Shown: positions 1 to 13,808 of the stretch, piece by piece | How the letters are laid out: each line of letters begins with the position of its first letter | Numbering within the stretch: position 1 is the stretch's first letter | Assembly: GCA_905250115.1 (NCBI GenBank) | Contig: CAJNOI010000024.1 | Coordinates: forward strand, 754,223 to 818,222 | DNA from: Adineta steineri | Taxonomy: Eukaryota; Rotifera; Eurotatoria; Adinetida; Adinetidae | Reading direction: 5' to 3' | Length of the DNA: 64,000 nucleotides | Made by a program: the position numbers and the translations under genes | Notes under the pieces: model-generated | Told to the model about the DNA's origin: nothing | The model's database searches: none | What the model saw: only the letters and a program-made list of their open reading frames with translations

Positions 1-3000
1 TTTTCATTTTGACAAACCAAATATTTTAAACAATCACCAATAAATCTACGCATTCAAATTAGTTCATTTTGAAAAAATTAAAAAGAAAAACTTACTGTGT
101 TACTGGACAATAATGAAGATCAGAACTAACTGGTTCCATTGAAGTTCGTCGAGTATCAGCAGGTATTCCATGTTGACTAGAAGAAGGAAAAAAAGCATTT
201 TTTATCATTTCTCAAATATGAATAGTCGATTCTATTGAATTAAGTTGCCTTCTTTTGACTTGAAAATTATTTCGTATATGATTGGTAAAACGATCATAAG
301 TATGTATGAAAGCTTATTGTGACACTACAAATCTAATCATATCAGTTTGATTCTATTTCTTATCCACATACATTGTTGCTTATCTATCATTCAGTAAATT
401 ATTATTTTCAATTTAACTAACCCTGGTCGATTTTTAATTGGTAACCATACACTTCCAAGTGCACATAAAAATCCAGTCATATTTGCCCATTCATTAAAAA
501 CATCCTAAAATTATTTAATGAAAAATTTCTTTTTCCTATTCAAAATAACAAACTTCAATTTCATGTTCACTTGAATGAACACCAGCTCTTCGTTTACTAA
601 TTTTTGAATAACCACTACCAGTTATAATACTTGTTTCACTTCCACTAACTGATGTTGAACTTGCTGTTGATCCTCCACTATTCAAATCATCAACACGTTT
701 TGGATAAATAGCTAAAAATTTTGCTAAATGTTGTTGACTAACAAATGTATCATACCACGCTTGTTTATTTCCAGGTGTAGCATATTCAATACGTCTTAAT
801 AATAAAAGAATTTTTTTTTGTAATGCATTTCTTCCTGTTGTAACTAATGTTGTTGATGCTGCTGATAATTCCATATAAATATTATAATTAGGTAAAAGTG
901 CTAATACAGCTGTTTCATCAAAACCAAAACGAATATCCGCTTCATAAGCAAATAAAGCAAAACATGACATGGCGATTTTAACAGCTTCAGGATCAATTGA
1001 CCATAGATAAATAAAAAAAACAATTTCTAATTTTGTATGTGCATGTTTAGCCATTGGAATATTTGAACCAAGATAAGCATTATCTTTATGATGAAAAAGA
1101 AAAGCATTACGTAAAACAAGAATTTCTCTTAACCAACGTAATACAGATGTATATTCATAGATTTGATGTAAAACTAATTTTTGTGAAATTGAAAAAAGTA
1201 CTTGACTTGATATTGACCAAAATGTATTTATAGATGCTTCAGGATTCCATAATTCAATATTTCGTGTTTCATGTAAAACTAATAAAGATTCCATTGCTGC
1301 ATGTGCAACATCAGGCATCATTGATGTATCATGAACAAGTGATACAAGACCATTAATTAATTCAAATGTTGACATTTGTGTTTCATGATCAAGTTTATTT
1401 GGATTATGTAACATTAAATATGGATCAACAATGATTAAACGTACAATCCATAAAAGTAATTCACGATTATTTGGTCCATCATCATAAGCTAAACGATCTG
1501 ATGTTTTTGATTTGAATGCATGTGAATATTTTGAACCAAGCTGAGATGGACTAAATAAAATATCTCTTATACTAACACCTGTAATACCTGATATTCTTAA
1601 TGGTGTTGATACAAATGCTGATGATTGTGAAACTTTATTTAATGTATCTGTAAACATATTTCTTAATTCACCAGCACGTGAATAAATAATATCAATTTGT
1701 GGCCACCATGCTAAACGTTTTTGTGTTATTATACGATAAAGTGCTTTAACAAGTACATAATGAAACATAGCTGGTGATGATAAATTTAAACAAACTTTTA
1801 AAACTTCATTATTATGTGGACTTAATCGAAGGCAAGCAAGAAAAAATTCAATCATTAATTCTAAATCAACATTAACTTTATCTTGACCACGTGGAAATGG
1901 TTTTAATGGATTAAATAAAATTTGTTTTAAATCACCCATTACGGATTGTACCATAACAAATAAAACATTATTTGAATCTCTCATATTAATATATGTTGCT
2001 GCTTTACATAATTTAACAAATGTAACAACAGCAGCTGATTCTAATCCACCAGTTGAATGTTGTTTACCTAACACATGAGTATGTAATTGACGTTTTACTC
2101 CATCAACAAAATTTCTTTTACGTAAATGTTCAGCTGAACAAGGACCACCTTTTTCTAATGCATAAACTAATTCTTCAAGAATTATTGGACATAAAACTAA
2201 TAACATCATTTGTAATGGCCAAGCATATTGAGCTTTACGACGATTTCCTTCACCACCGATTGAATCAAGTAATTCAAATAATTTTTCACAATTATCTAAA
2301 TAAATCATTGAATCAATTTTGAATTAAATGTAACTTTTTATTGAAAATATTTCTTACCACTTAATTCTGCATTTGGTCTTTTTTGTAAATCAGTAAATTC
2401 TTCTGGATATGTATCTAACCAATTCCAAATAGCCTAAAAAAGAAATTTAGTTTATTTTGTCTAATAAAAATTTTATTTTACTTTTTCAACACTTTTAACT
2501 AATTCTGTATGATGAGTTTTCTTAAGTAATTTCCATTTTTGTACTTCCTCTGTAAGATAAATATGAAATAAATTTTAATTGAAAAAAAAACTTTTTTTTT
2601 TTATCTTTACCATTAAGAAGTCTTGTTAATTTAAGCATATCAACATTCATATGTTGAATAAGATCAAGATCACCGGCTTCGCACGTTTCATCACCGGATG
2701 CAATTAAACATTCGAGCCTAAAATTTTAAAAACAAAATATATAATAACAAAATCAAACAATTATGATGATTATTAGTAGAATTAATTTAGTAGCAAAATT
2801 TTAGTTGTGTTTTTTTATTTATTTATTCTTTTACCTTTATAGAAACTAAAACTTTTCTAAATATGAATATAAATATAACTTTTAAGAAGAAAAAAATTAT
2901 GTGAAGGTATACCTTGAAACTACTTTACTAAAGAGTATACTGAAATTATTCACACTTAATGCAAATAATACATTCGAAGCTAATTGTCGAACATGTTGTA

Positions 3001-3610
3001 CTGTTATTCCATCACCGGGTACATTTAATAACTAAATAGAAGACAATAAGAAATCTATTATCGATTTAAATTCATTTTTTTCTTCTTCTTACTTTACAAA
3101 CAACAGGTAATAATTTTTTAACATAAATTGCTTCATCCAAACGACTTGTACTTAAATCTTTCGTCTATAAATCAGAAGAAAAATAAATAAATAAAAATAA
3201 AATTTCAATTTTTATTTACAGTTGCTAAACATTGTTCAACAGCATCAAGTACAATTAAATACGATTCAGAAATATTTTTTTCATGATCATAACCAATAAA
3301 TCTCTATAAGAAAAATAAAAAATAAAAGTTTTATGAAAAAATAAAATAGTTTACAGTCGTATCAATTGTTTTCAATATATCTGTTAATCCATTAATAACA
3401 AGTGAAAATTTAAATCGACTCAATGCAATAAGACATTCTTTATTTTGTTCTAAATTTAAACGCATTTGATTTGTTAATTCTCCACATTTAATTGGTAACT
3501 AAAATAATTTATAGAAAAATCCAAATTAAAAATTTCTATTTTTATTTTACTTGATCTTGAAATCGTTCAATTAATGCTGTAACCCATTCGACGGGCTTAG
3601 ACGTCGACAT
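1..3610 (-). CDS. NF1: Neurofibromin (NF1), N-terminal part, runs off the left edge
   Basis: NF1 is a Ras GTPase-activating protein acting at membranes; the GAP domain lies further 3', outside the window. Eleven minus-strand exons join in one continuous frame: 3551-3610, 3355-3498, 3220-3303, 3093-3164, 2913-3031, 2611-2717, 2482-2549, 2358-2433, 554-2295, 422-504 and 96-176, all with GT-AG introns. The start at 3610 gives MSTSKPVEWV, matching the animal NF1 start (RPVEWV). Further conserved blocks are LPIK, NKECLI, FKFSLVI, WPLQMMLLVLCP, ISPHNN, LLPNYN, ALQKK and NMTGFLCALG. Exon 554-2295 is unusually long beside the others, which are 60-144 bp. No stop or frameshift was seen. The divergent OSCP relic begins about 210 bp upstream, so the two promoters would have overlapped. 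Confidence 0.93.
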
Positions 3611-3821
3611 ATTTTTATTGAAAATAACAAAAAAAAACAAAAATCTATAATAAGAAATAAAACTCCTCCATAGGATTTACTCGAGAGAAAAAGAACTCTT
3701 GATATTTTACTTTGACGTCAATAATAAAAAGCGACATGATAATAATAGAGGTTTGATTTCAACCAATCAAAAACTATATAGTCTTATTTTTTCTTCTTCT
3801 TCCTTATTATTTTTTATTCAA

Positions 3822-4312
3822 ATGATGTCAAGCCGATTAGTTATTCTTCGTACACAATTAAATCGTTCTTTTAGTACGAGTCATTCATTATTTCAAACAT
3901 CAAAATCTTCATCATCATTTGTTACTCCACTAATTCCTGTGTTTGGTTTACAAGGACGTTATGCATCAAAACAAAACTAACTTGAACAAATCGATAATGA
4001 TTATCAAAAAAATTAGATCGTCTTTAATCCTGGTATATCACGTGAACAACGTATGAATTAGATTTATCAAATATAACACGAACAACAATAGAAACATTGA
4101 TGAATAATCGACGGGGAAAGAAAATTAACAAAATTTGTTAAAATTATGAATCGTTGAATGGCTGCAATGTCGTGTTATAAAAGCTAAACCATTAGATGAT
4201 AGATCACGTAATGAAGCTAATTCTATATTAAAATAATTTAGTTATTGAAATCGGTGATCGATATATTGTCAAGTGATGTTTACAAACATTGAATGAATTT
4301 TTGTTTACCCTT
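3822..4312 (+). pseudogene. Decayed ATP synthase subunit O (OSCP) copy
   Basis: OSCP is the stalk subunit linking F1 to the peripheral stator of mitochondrial ATP synthase. The start at 3822 opens a Ser/Arg-rich presequence-like stretch followed by the family signature PVFGLQGRYA and SKQN. A stop follows at 3978, after which the same frame continues LEQIDNDYQKN. Further fragments in shifting frames match the family order: ISREQR, IETLMNN, VKIMNR-stop-MAAM, KPLDDRSRNEANSILK, and finally LVIEIGDRYI close to the C-terminal family motif. Several stops, at least two frameshifts and missing segments exclude a full-length product. No introns are evident, so it could be a retrocopy, although no poly-A tail or duplicated target site was recognised. 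The family call rests on the ordered motif series. Confidence 0.82.
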
Positions 4313-6000
4313 TAATATTTATTTATTTTTTCGAATAAATAATAAGCAAAAAGACTTTAAAAGCTTCCTGTCTATTTAATGGAATATTTTATAATTGAAT
4401 GTAAATTTTCAAGCGAATTTTTCTTTATAATTAAATTATATAGGTCTACTCTAATTTAATTTAATTATAATTTACACTATCTTATATTATCATGAAATCG
4501 AGTTCATAGAATTTGTACTCTTTATTTTTTTCTTGTAGATAAATATAGAATAGCTTTTCATGACTTTCATCGAAAAGAAGACGTAGGAATAATATATGAG
4601 TTCATTGCGTGGGTGTGTTGAGTAGAAGTGAGAATTAAAAGAAGAGAAGTGACACATAACTACGTCAACTTGATGTAAATATTACAGTAAAATATTAAAT
4701 ATTCATAATAAAATATGTTAATTTGTGTATATCGTTGTGTAAAAGAATCTTTTGGAAAAAAAAATCTAAGGCATTACAGTTTGAAAAAATAATCAATAAA
4801 TATGCATTGCAACTAAAGGCATTAGGTACTCTTATGGTAGATGTTTTGTTTTATTCTCATTGTTCTAATGATTGCTGGGGAGTTTCATATATCGTCGTGT
4901 GTGTGTTATATGAGAGTTAATTAATATAAAGATATTTGAATACATTCTATTTTTATAGATATGATAATCTTTGAACTTGATTGCTATTAATATTTTTATC
5001 CAAAATTAGATTTTAATGTAACAATAGTTGATGTGCTTTGAAAATGATTATGTTTTCATAAAACGTTATTTAATGAAGCAAAATCTGAAAGAGTGTGAAT
5101 GCAAATGATATTGTGCGTACGAATATGGTTGATATTTCCAGATAGGAACAGTGGATGAATCCGTAAAAATTTTAACGAGTTACTTTTGCTTTTGCTTTGA
5201 TTATCATGGAACTATGATTCCGTGACGCACATAAATGAATAAAGATCAAACAGTTTTTTTCTAAATCTAATCGATAGAAATTGCTCTATTATTAAAATCG
5301 GATTTGTCAAATAAAAATATAATCTGTCTAATTCCAGGAATTTTTTCTAAATCGAATAAATTATTTTGACCTTTGAAAAATATTTATAATTAAATTCTTT
5401 TATATAACATGTATATATATTTCCTAATCTCAATACTGTCATTTTTATCGTAGTGCTACGTCCATATCGCATTTCGCAATTCAATAAAACTAGAATTCTA
5501 TCTAGTTTATTGTTCTAATCATTATGTAAGAATGATTTTTTTTCTTTTCATTATCAATAATTATATCTTTGCAATATAGTTACATACTTCAATATCCTTA
5601 TGTTATGAATTAAAAGTTCTCTTATTTTGAAGTTAAGATTGAAGAAGATCTTGGAAAGAAATATCTATACAAATTATTTTCGACTAACAGGTGTGTATAT
5701 TTTATTTTTATTCGTGTTTTCTGATTCGATCATTTAATTATGTTGAATAAAAATTTGTTAATCTATACAAAATCTGATAATATATATTTTATTGTAATAC
5801 TTCTCAAATGATCAAAGATATATCTCATACTTGTTATTATGTTCTACGTAAAATAATCATTTTGAAATGAATAGATTGTTTTCGTAAAAATGTATTATGA
5901 AAAAAAAGTTAGTTTCAAACTACAGAAAGAATATTAGAAGAACTATTGAAAAGACATTATATAGTGAAAAAAAAGCAAAGAAATAAATGAAAAATGTCAT
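4313..6000. other. Intergenic, A+T rich
   Basis: No coding segment with recognisable motifs was found on either strand. The one small open frame at 4723-4920 has no family features. The right end is probably the 3' flank of the FG-GAP gene. Confidence 0.6.
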
Positions 6001-6001
6001 G

Positions 6002-9000
6002 TTAGCAAGTTTTCGTAAGAACATCTATATTACCATATCCATTATTAGTTGCAATAATATCAGGTAAATGATTATTGTCTATATCACCAACAGCAAGTGC
6101 AAATGGATGTGAATTAAATCCACTAGAGAATATCTGTTGATTCATAAAACTTCCATTGCCATAACCGAAATATACACCGATATGACTAGTTCCATAACTA
6201 GCAACAGCAATATCTAATCGAGTATCATTATTAAAATCGAGAATAACAACTGAATATGGTTGAGAACCAATACCAGTAGAATAAGTTATTTGATTTGAAA
6301 ATGTATCACTACCATTGCTAAGAAAAATACTGATACTATTAATACCAGAATTTGCAACGACAAAATCTAATCGATTATCATTATTTAAATCAGCAACACT
6401 AACAGAACATGGTTGAGAAGCATTACCAGTTGAATATGTTATATCATAGAGAAAAGTACCATAGCCTGATCCAAATATAACTTTAACATTGTTCGTAGCA
6501 TTATTGGTGATAACAACATCTAATCGAGTGTCATTGTTAAAATCTCCAACAGCTATGGAAGTGACTTGAGAAGAAAATCCAGTCGAATAAGCTGGTGCAT
6601 TTAGAAAATCTTCGTTAACATATCCAAAAAACATACCTATATTATCCGTATTAGAATTGGCAACGACAATATCGAGACGTTTGTCATTGTTGAAATCACC
6701 AACAGCAAGAAAATATGGCTGAGAATTATCACCAGTTGAATAGGTTAACAGATCAAAAAAAGTGCCATTAATACAACCAAGAAGAACACCTAAATAATTG
6801 GTACCATAATTGGCAAAGGCGATATCTAGTTGGTTATCATTATTAAAATCCTCGACGACTAATGCATTCGGAGCAGAACCAATACCAGTTGAAAAAGTTA
6901 TTTGATCATAAAAACTATGATTCACATTTCCAAAAAACACACCGATATTGTCTTTACCCACATTGGCAACTGCAATGTCTAATATAGTATCACTATTTAA
7001 GTCACTGACGATGACAGATCCTGGCTGTGAACCACTGCCAGTTGTATAGCTAGTTAGATTGGAAAAAGTACCGTTACCATTCCCATAAAAAATACTTATA
7101 CTGCCAAGAAGAAAATTGGACACGACGATATCTAATCGATTGTCGTTGTTAAAATCACCGGTAGCGATTGATGTTGGACCAGCATTACTGTCAATTGAGT
7201 AAATAACTACATCAGAAAAAGTATTATTGCCGTGTCCTAACAAAACACCCATTTCACCAGAGAATTGAAGAGCGACGGCAATATCTAATCGACTATCATT
7301 GTTGAAATCTGCACTAATGACTGCGACTGGACCAGAATTAGTACCAGTATAAAAAGTCGTCTGATTTGTAAATGCACCATTACCATATCCAAAAAAAATT
7401 CCTACATTGTCAGTAAATGTATTGGCGACAACGATATCCAAATAACTGTCATTGTTGAGATCAGTAATAGTAAGCGCAAGTGTCACCGAATTGATCCCAG
7501 TCGAATATGTCTTTTGACTGGAAAACGTACCATTTCCCAGTCCTAGAAAAACACCCACATTGTCAGAAGTGGCTGACATGAAATCTAGCCAGCCATCGTT
7601 GTTTAAATCAGCAGCAGCTACTGCTCGCGGAGTTGAACCTGTGCCTGTTGAGTATGTTATTTGCTTTCGAAAACTTCCAGTATCGTATTTGATAAGTGTT
7701 ACTATCCTATCAGTGCCAGAATCAATAACAACAATATCAAGTTTCTTATCATTGTTGAAATCACCAGTAGTTACTGCTTGTGGAATAGAACCAATTCCAG
7801 TTGAATACATATTTAAATTTGTGAAACTACCATTTCCATAGCCAAAAAGAATGCCGACATTTTCAGTTGCAGAAATAGCCACAATAATATCTAGTTCATT
7901 ATCATTATTTAGATCATCGACGGCAACTGAAGTTGGAAAAGATAAGTCACCAGTAGAAAATACTGTTTGCAATGGAAATGTTCCATTGACATTTCCTAAA
8001 AGTACTCCTACATTACTTGAAACATAATTTGCTATGACAATATCTAAATGACCATCATGATTGAAATCACCAAGAGCTAAACCATGTGGATGTGGAGAAG
8101 ATCCAGTTGAATATGTATTTTCAAGTATACCATTCATATAAGTAGATCCAAGAAAAATACCTATCATATTCGTGCCATTATCAGCAACGACAATATCAAG
8201 AATGTTGTCATTACTGATGTCATCAAGAACGATCCAACTTGGGCAAGAATTGTTACCAGTTAAATAAGTTCTTTGAACAGGAAACGTTCCGCTACCTTCT
8301 CCAAAAAATACAACGACATTGTCAGTAAGACAATTAGCTACGATAATGTCTAGTTGATTGTCATTGTTTAAGTCACCAACAGTAATTGATAATGGTTGAG
8401 AACCACTACCAGTAGAATATATATTTCCTTGGACAAATGTTCCATTACCGTATCCAAAGAAAATAAGAATACTTTGACCGGTTAAGAGAGTAATGATTAT
8501 ATCTTGGTGATCATCATTATTCAGATCACCGATAGTAATATCATACGGACCAGTACCAATTGGAGCCAAATAAGGGATTTGATCTGCAAAAGCACCATTG
8601 CCATATCCAAGAAATACTCCCACATTGTAACCTCCATAATTGGCGACAGCTATATCTAATCGACTGTCATTATTGAAATCACCAATAGCAACAGATCGAG
8701 GTCTAGATAGGTTCCCAGTTGGATAGATCTGTTGGGTGGAAAAAGTACCATTCCCATATCCCAGAAATATACCTATATTAAAACCCCAATAGTTGGCAAC
8801 GACAACGTCTAATTGTCCATCATTATTAAAATCACCGACAGCAGCATCTTGTGGTGTTGAGCCGTTGCCAGTCGAATAGGTTGTTTGATTTGAGAAAGTA
8901 CCATTTCCATAACTAAGAAATATACCAATATTATTTGTTCCAGAATTGGTGACGATAATATCTACTTGTTTATCGTTATTAAAATCACCAATAGTGATTG

Positions 9001-10782
9001 AATTCGGTTTAGAATAATTACTAGTTGAATAAGTTATTTCAGTTGAGAAAGTATTATTACCATATCCAAGAAATATACCAATATTGTTTGTTCCAGCATT
9101 GGCGACGGCAATATCTAGTAGCTTATCATTATTAAAGTCAGCAACAACCACTGATCCCGGATAACTTTGAGTGCCTGTTGAATAGGTATTTTGACTTAAG
9201 AAAGTATAATTTCGATATGTAAGAATGATATCAACATAGTTGTAATCATAATTAACGACAGCAATATCTAATCGATTGTCACCATTGAAATCACCAGCAG
9301 CAATAGAATATAAATTAAAATTGTAGCTAACACTGAAGAATATCATTTGATCTCTAAAAAATCCATTTCCATACCCAAAAAATATACCCACACTTTCACC
9401 CTGATAGTTTGCTACAGCAATATCAAGTTGATTATCATTATCAAAATCACCAATTACTAGCGATAATGGAAATGAATTATTATCAGTTGAATATTTGTAT
9501 GGTATTGTGAAACTTCCATTTCCAAAGCCTAAGAGGACATCAATTGTATTTAAACCAGAACAAGCAACTACAATATCCATATAAGTATCATTATTTAAAT
9601 CATCAACAGCAACTGAATAAGGTTGAGATTTATATCCAGTACTAATTATGAACTGGCTTTCAAATATACCAGTTCCATGTCCTAAAAATATACCAACATT
9701 GTCAGTGCCATGATTTGCAACAATAATATCAAGTTTCTCATCATTGTTAAGATCAGAAATAGCAAGTGAATATGGAATAGAATCATAACCAGTTGAAAAT
9801 GTTTTTTGCTTTCCAAAATTTCCAAGACCATCTCCAAAAAGAATGCCTATATCATTAGTACCATAATTTGCAACGACTATATCGAGTTGTTTATCATTGT
9901 CCATATCACCAACAGCAATCCATAATGGTCGAGATGAGCCAGTAGAAAAAGTGATTTGTGGCATGAATGCACCATTTCCTTTTGCGAGAAAAATACCAAT
10001 ATTATTAGTACCATAATTAGCTACAGCTATATCTATTTGCTGATCATGATTGAAATCACCAACACAGACAGCATATGGAAGTGAATTGGAACCAGTTGAA
10101 TACGTGATTTGATCTCTGAATGTAGTGTTGTTCTGTCGAAGAAATATTCCTAAACTATTTGTACCAGAATTAGGAACAGCAATATCAGGAAGATGATCAT
10201 TGTTAAAATCAGCAACAGCAATAGAATGCGGATGAGAATCACTGATGATTAAACTGCTAGCTTCTGATTTCAAAATAAATGTACATGTTGTACCTAAATA
10301 AATTTAATTATAGAGCTATAAAAATATTTTATTTCTATAACAAAAGCTTTCTTCTATGACAAGAATGTAAGTAAATATGCTTGGATGAGTATGAGAGATG
10401 TATATAATACCTAATGGCTTTGTTGATGAAAAATAAACTGTAAGAATGCTAATCATCATTGATATGCATGTAAACATAGCAAGCATGAAGATGAGTGTCT
10501 TGGAATTCGGCTGATACAGATGATACCTTAGTCTAATGATAATAAATATTAATTTTAAATGAAAATGAAAGAAACATAGCAAACATGAAGACAATTTTCT
10601 TGAAATTCGATTGATGCTTTAGTCTAATGATGTTAAATGTCAATTATGAATGAAAACAAAATAAATCAAACATACTTCTTTGATGGAGTTCTAATGGTTT
10701 TGGGAAGAATATTTGCAATAGTTTCGACAGAATGTTGATTTTGATGTTCTGATGGTAATACCTCAATGTCTATAGAAGTCAT
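6002..10782 (-). CDS. Membrane-anchored FG-GAP/VCBS repeat protein
   Basis: Three exons join in frame: 10676-10782 (start MTSIDIEVLP), 10411-10532 and 6002-10293, giving about 1,506 residues. Exon 2 encodes a hydrophobic segment (IFMLAMFTCISMMISILTV), so the protein is probably a type II membrane protein with a short cytoplasmic head of about 50 residues and a very large extracellular part. That part is one uninterrupted exon with about 28 repeats of roughly 51 residues. Each has a calcium-loop core of the type DFNNDxxLDIxVAN, then IGIFLGYGNGTF and TYSTG. The repeat class is the FG-GAP/VCBS (integrin alpha beta-propeller) family, so binding to surface or matrix ligands is inferred; no catalytic domain is visible. 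Many N-glycosylation sites (NGT/NGS) support an exported location. Such repeat proteins are greatly expanded in bdelloids. The partner is unknown. Confidence 0.87.
10561..10660 (-). repeat. Degenerate tandem copy of the FG-GAP transmembrane exon boundary
   Basis: Bases about 10573-10650 closely resemble about 10478-10556, sharing aaacatagca, catgaaga, tcttg(g/a)aattcg and tagtctaatgat in order. The second stretch is the 5' part of exon 2 and its acceptor. The copy lies inside intron 1 and looks like a partial exon duplication that has decayed. Confidence 0.65.
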
Positions 10783-13700
10783 TTTAATCTATAATAAAAA
10801 TATCATTTTCTGAAGATTTGTAATTTATCTTTGGAGCCAAAAACAAGACAAATAATTTATAACAGAGTTAAAAGTGCTAAATTCACTTTTTTAATAATAG
10901 AAATATACAAATCAAATCAAACTGATACAAATTATTGCATATTTTTCTCATTTTATAATCATAATATTAGTCTGTTAATTAATCATATTTATTTTCTTAT
11001 TTAATATTCGCCTTACTATCTAATTAGATAAACGACGATATTTAACATGGTAATCATGCACTTATTGAAAAAATGAAGTATTTATAGGAGAGAGAAACAA
11101 ACTAGAAAAGGATTCAAGAAGCTTCTTCCCTTTGTTTAAAATAATAAATATAATAAGAAGATATACAATAATAATTTTTCTTATTCACTAACAATATTCG
11201 TTCGAGAAGGGCGTCGACAAGTAAGTATTAAAAGTACATACGTATAACAGATATATAAAACGAAAGAAAGAAAAAAGTACAACAGAAAAGGTAGTAAGTT
11301 ATTATACAATATATCTCAATGTTTATGTATAATATATCAGAAAAATATTAGAAAAAAAATACATATTTATAATATTAACCAATTATAAAATGTATTTAGT
11401 TTATGAAAAAAGAAATATATAAAACCACGCAAAAAATTTCATATTAATCGAAGGTGAAATATTCATGTTTATCCAACCATGAAGCAAATTCTTTTATGCG
11501 ATTGAATAAAATAAGAAATTTTTCTTGTAAAAGCATGCCGTTCATGTTGATGCTTAAAAACATTCTCTAGATATAAGCACGTATGATACAATTTATTTAC
11601 TTAAAAAAATCTGAATGAAAAAATGAATATTCTTTTTGTCGAAAATTTTTTTTATGAAAATATTCTACAGAAAAGTCAAATGAATAATATTTATACTAAC
11701 ATCACAATTTTAGTCTTATTACACTTCTAATTATCAATCTTAATTATCATCTTTAGAATAATGTTATTCAACACTTATTATATATCTCTATAGATCTAAA
11801 TAGTCCTTATACTTTTTTAAAAACAAAATTTCTATCAAAGGAAATTTTGACTAACTATCATCTATTAAATATTTTATTCAAATAAAAGTACATTACTCAT
11901 TAGTTACACATATTTTCTATCGACCAGTAATGCATTCATATTAATGCTTTTACTTCACCTATTATGTATTATTCGTATTATAGTCAAATATATTTAATTT
12001 TTAGTGCTCTTGTTATATCTATTTATATAAAAGAGAATAATAAATGATGATTGACATAAGAAAAATAATGAACATCTACTATAGAATATTACTGTATTTT
12101 GTTCAAATTGAAAATATGTTACAACACTAAAGAAAAAAATAAATACGAGATATTCTACAATATTATTATTCATTGCAATGAATAAATCTATTATATTCAT
12201 CTTTGATTTTTATTTGACATGTTGTTGTTTATTTTCATATTATGACAGTTTGAATGATTTATCATTTCTTTCATCATATTTTTTCTTTCCTGTTAACCTT
12301 CGATAAATAGATACTGGGTACTCTCTATATTTTTATTTTAAAAATGGCAAGGTTAAAATACATTTTTCATGTTAGAAATTATATTAAGTCATATATGAAA
12401 AATATATACATGTGTATTTTAATATATTGAACATTCTATTATTATTGATACTTATTTTTAAGTTTTATATCATTTGAAATGTAAAATAGATTTTCTTTTA
12501 GAAACAATTATGTATATATAATATTTCTAATAGAAATAATTTATATTTTCTCTTATTTTATTTCAATATGAGTTAATTAAATAGAATATACATGTGATTA
12601 ATAAAAGGCAAAATTTATTTATAGTTAGGCGCGAAACGACGAAATTATTTTTTATTTGAAAAGACACGTGCTTGTTTTCTTCTGAATTGAATAAGCTTGT
12701 TATTTGTTTTCACCGTTTCATACTCATTGTAAGCAACGATTCTCAAAAGAAATGCTTTTTTTTATTGAACATTTCGTTAATTAAAATAAGGCTTTAGATA
12801 TGTAGAATCTTCGATATTTTTCCTTCTCTCATTCAGTTAACCTTTTAAATAAAACGCATAGCTACTATATAATTTAAATCGTTGTAAAATTGTATCTCAG
12901 AATACGTTTATGTGGTTCTCTTGTTATAGGTATGTAGTTAACAAAAATTTCGTCTAACACGCAGTTAAAATAAACTGATTTGAAAGAGACATGATTCTAT
13001 GTTTTAGAAAAAATTAACTTTACGAAGAAATAATGTTTAATATTTTTTTTATTAATTTCGAAACATGAAAATTCAAAAACTTAGTTATATTTTTACATTA
13101 GTAATAGATTAAAAGCAAACTTAACACAAATATTTTACACCGTCGATTACTTTATCAATCAGAAAAATTGATTTAATTATCATTAAACTCGTACTATTAG
13201 GTACTTGATAACAGAATAAAGACAATAATGAAGTCTCAAAACTTTTCATCTTTCGTTATAATTGTAGATCTACAAAGATAAAAGGAAAAAATGTTTTACA
13301 TGTACTTTTATATACACAATTCTATGGATAAAAACAAAGAGTTGATAACAGTCGTCAATTGTAGTGTATGAAGATTACAAAACAGAGCCATAAAATACAT
13401 CAACATATTATTTTATCAACAGAACACATATTGGTAACGTATATCCATTATTTTTACCTGCTGACATGCCACACAAAGAATAAGTACCTATTTACTGTAA
13501 CTAAAGATAAATTTTCAATAATATTTAACAAGATTTTTTTTATTGAGTACGATTAATACACTTTATGTATGTACATTAACAGCTGGTCACAGTTGCGACT
13601 GTAAGGATGAATTTGATACAAAAATATGATTGAAGTACTTTGATTTATATTGACTTACTTTACCCTTCAATCCTATGATAACCCTTTTTATAGTGCTTAT

Positions 13701-13808
13701 CTTTAAGATGATACGTAAATATCTACAAAATTTAAACATTCTTTTTAGAAATATGATGTCTCGAATAAGATCAACTACTAAACTTATTATACATTGATTG
13801 TTTTGATC
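10783..13808. other. Intergenic, A+T rich, probable divergent promoter regions
   Basis: About 3 kb between the FG-GAP gene (minus) and the flippase gene (plus). No convincing coding exon was found; the small open frames at 11994-12200 and 13368-13556 lack family features. A G/C-richer patch near 11200-11225 is followed by a donor-like AAGTAAGT and could be an untranslated first exon, but this is not testable here. Confidence 0.5.

Noticed and set aside
2053..2322. Plus-strand open frame opposite NF1
   Set aside because: It overlaps the long conserved NF1 exon in antisense and has no own motif.
4723..4920. 65-aa plus-strand frame in the first intergenic region
   Set aside because: No conserved motif and composition as expected by chance in A+T-rich DNA; a Cys/Ser-rich look alone is not enough.
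7560..7841. Plus-strand open frame of 93 aa inside the FG-GAP exon
   Set aside because: It is the complement of the repeat-coding strand; its length follows from the regular repeat codons.
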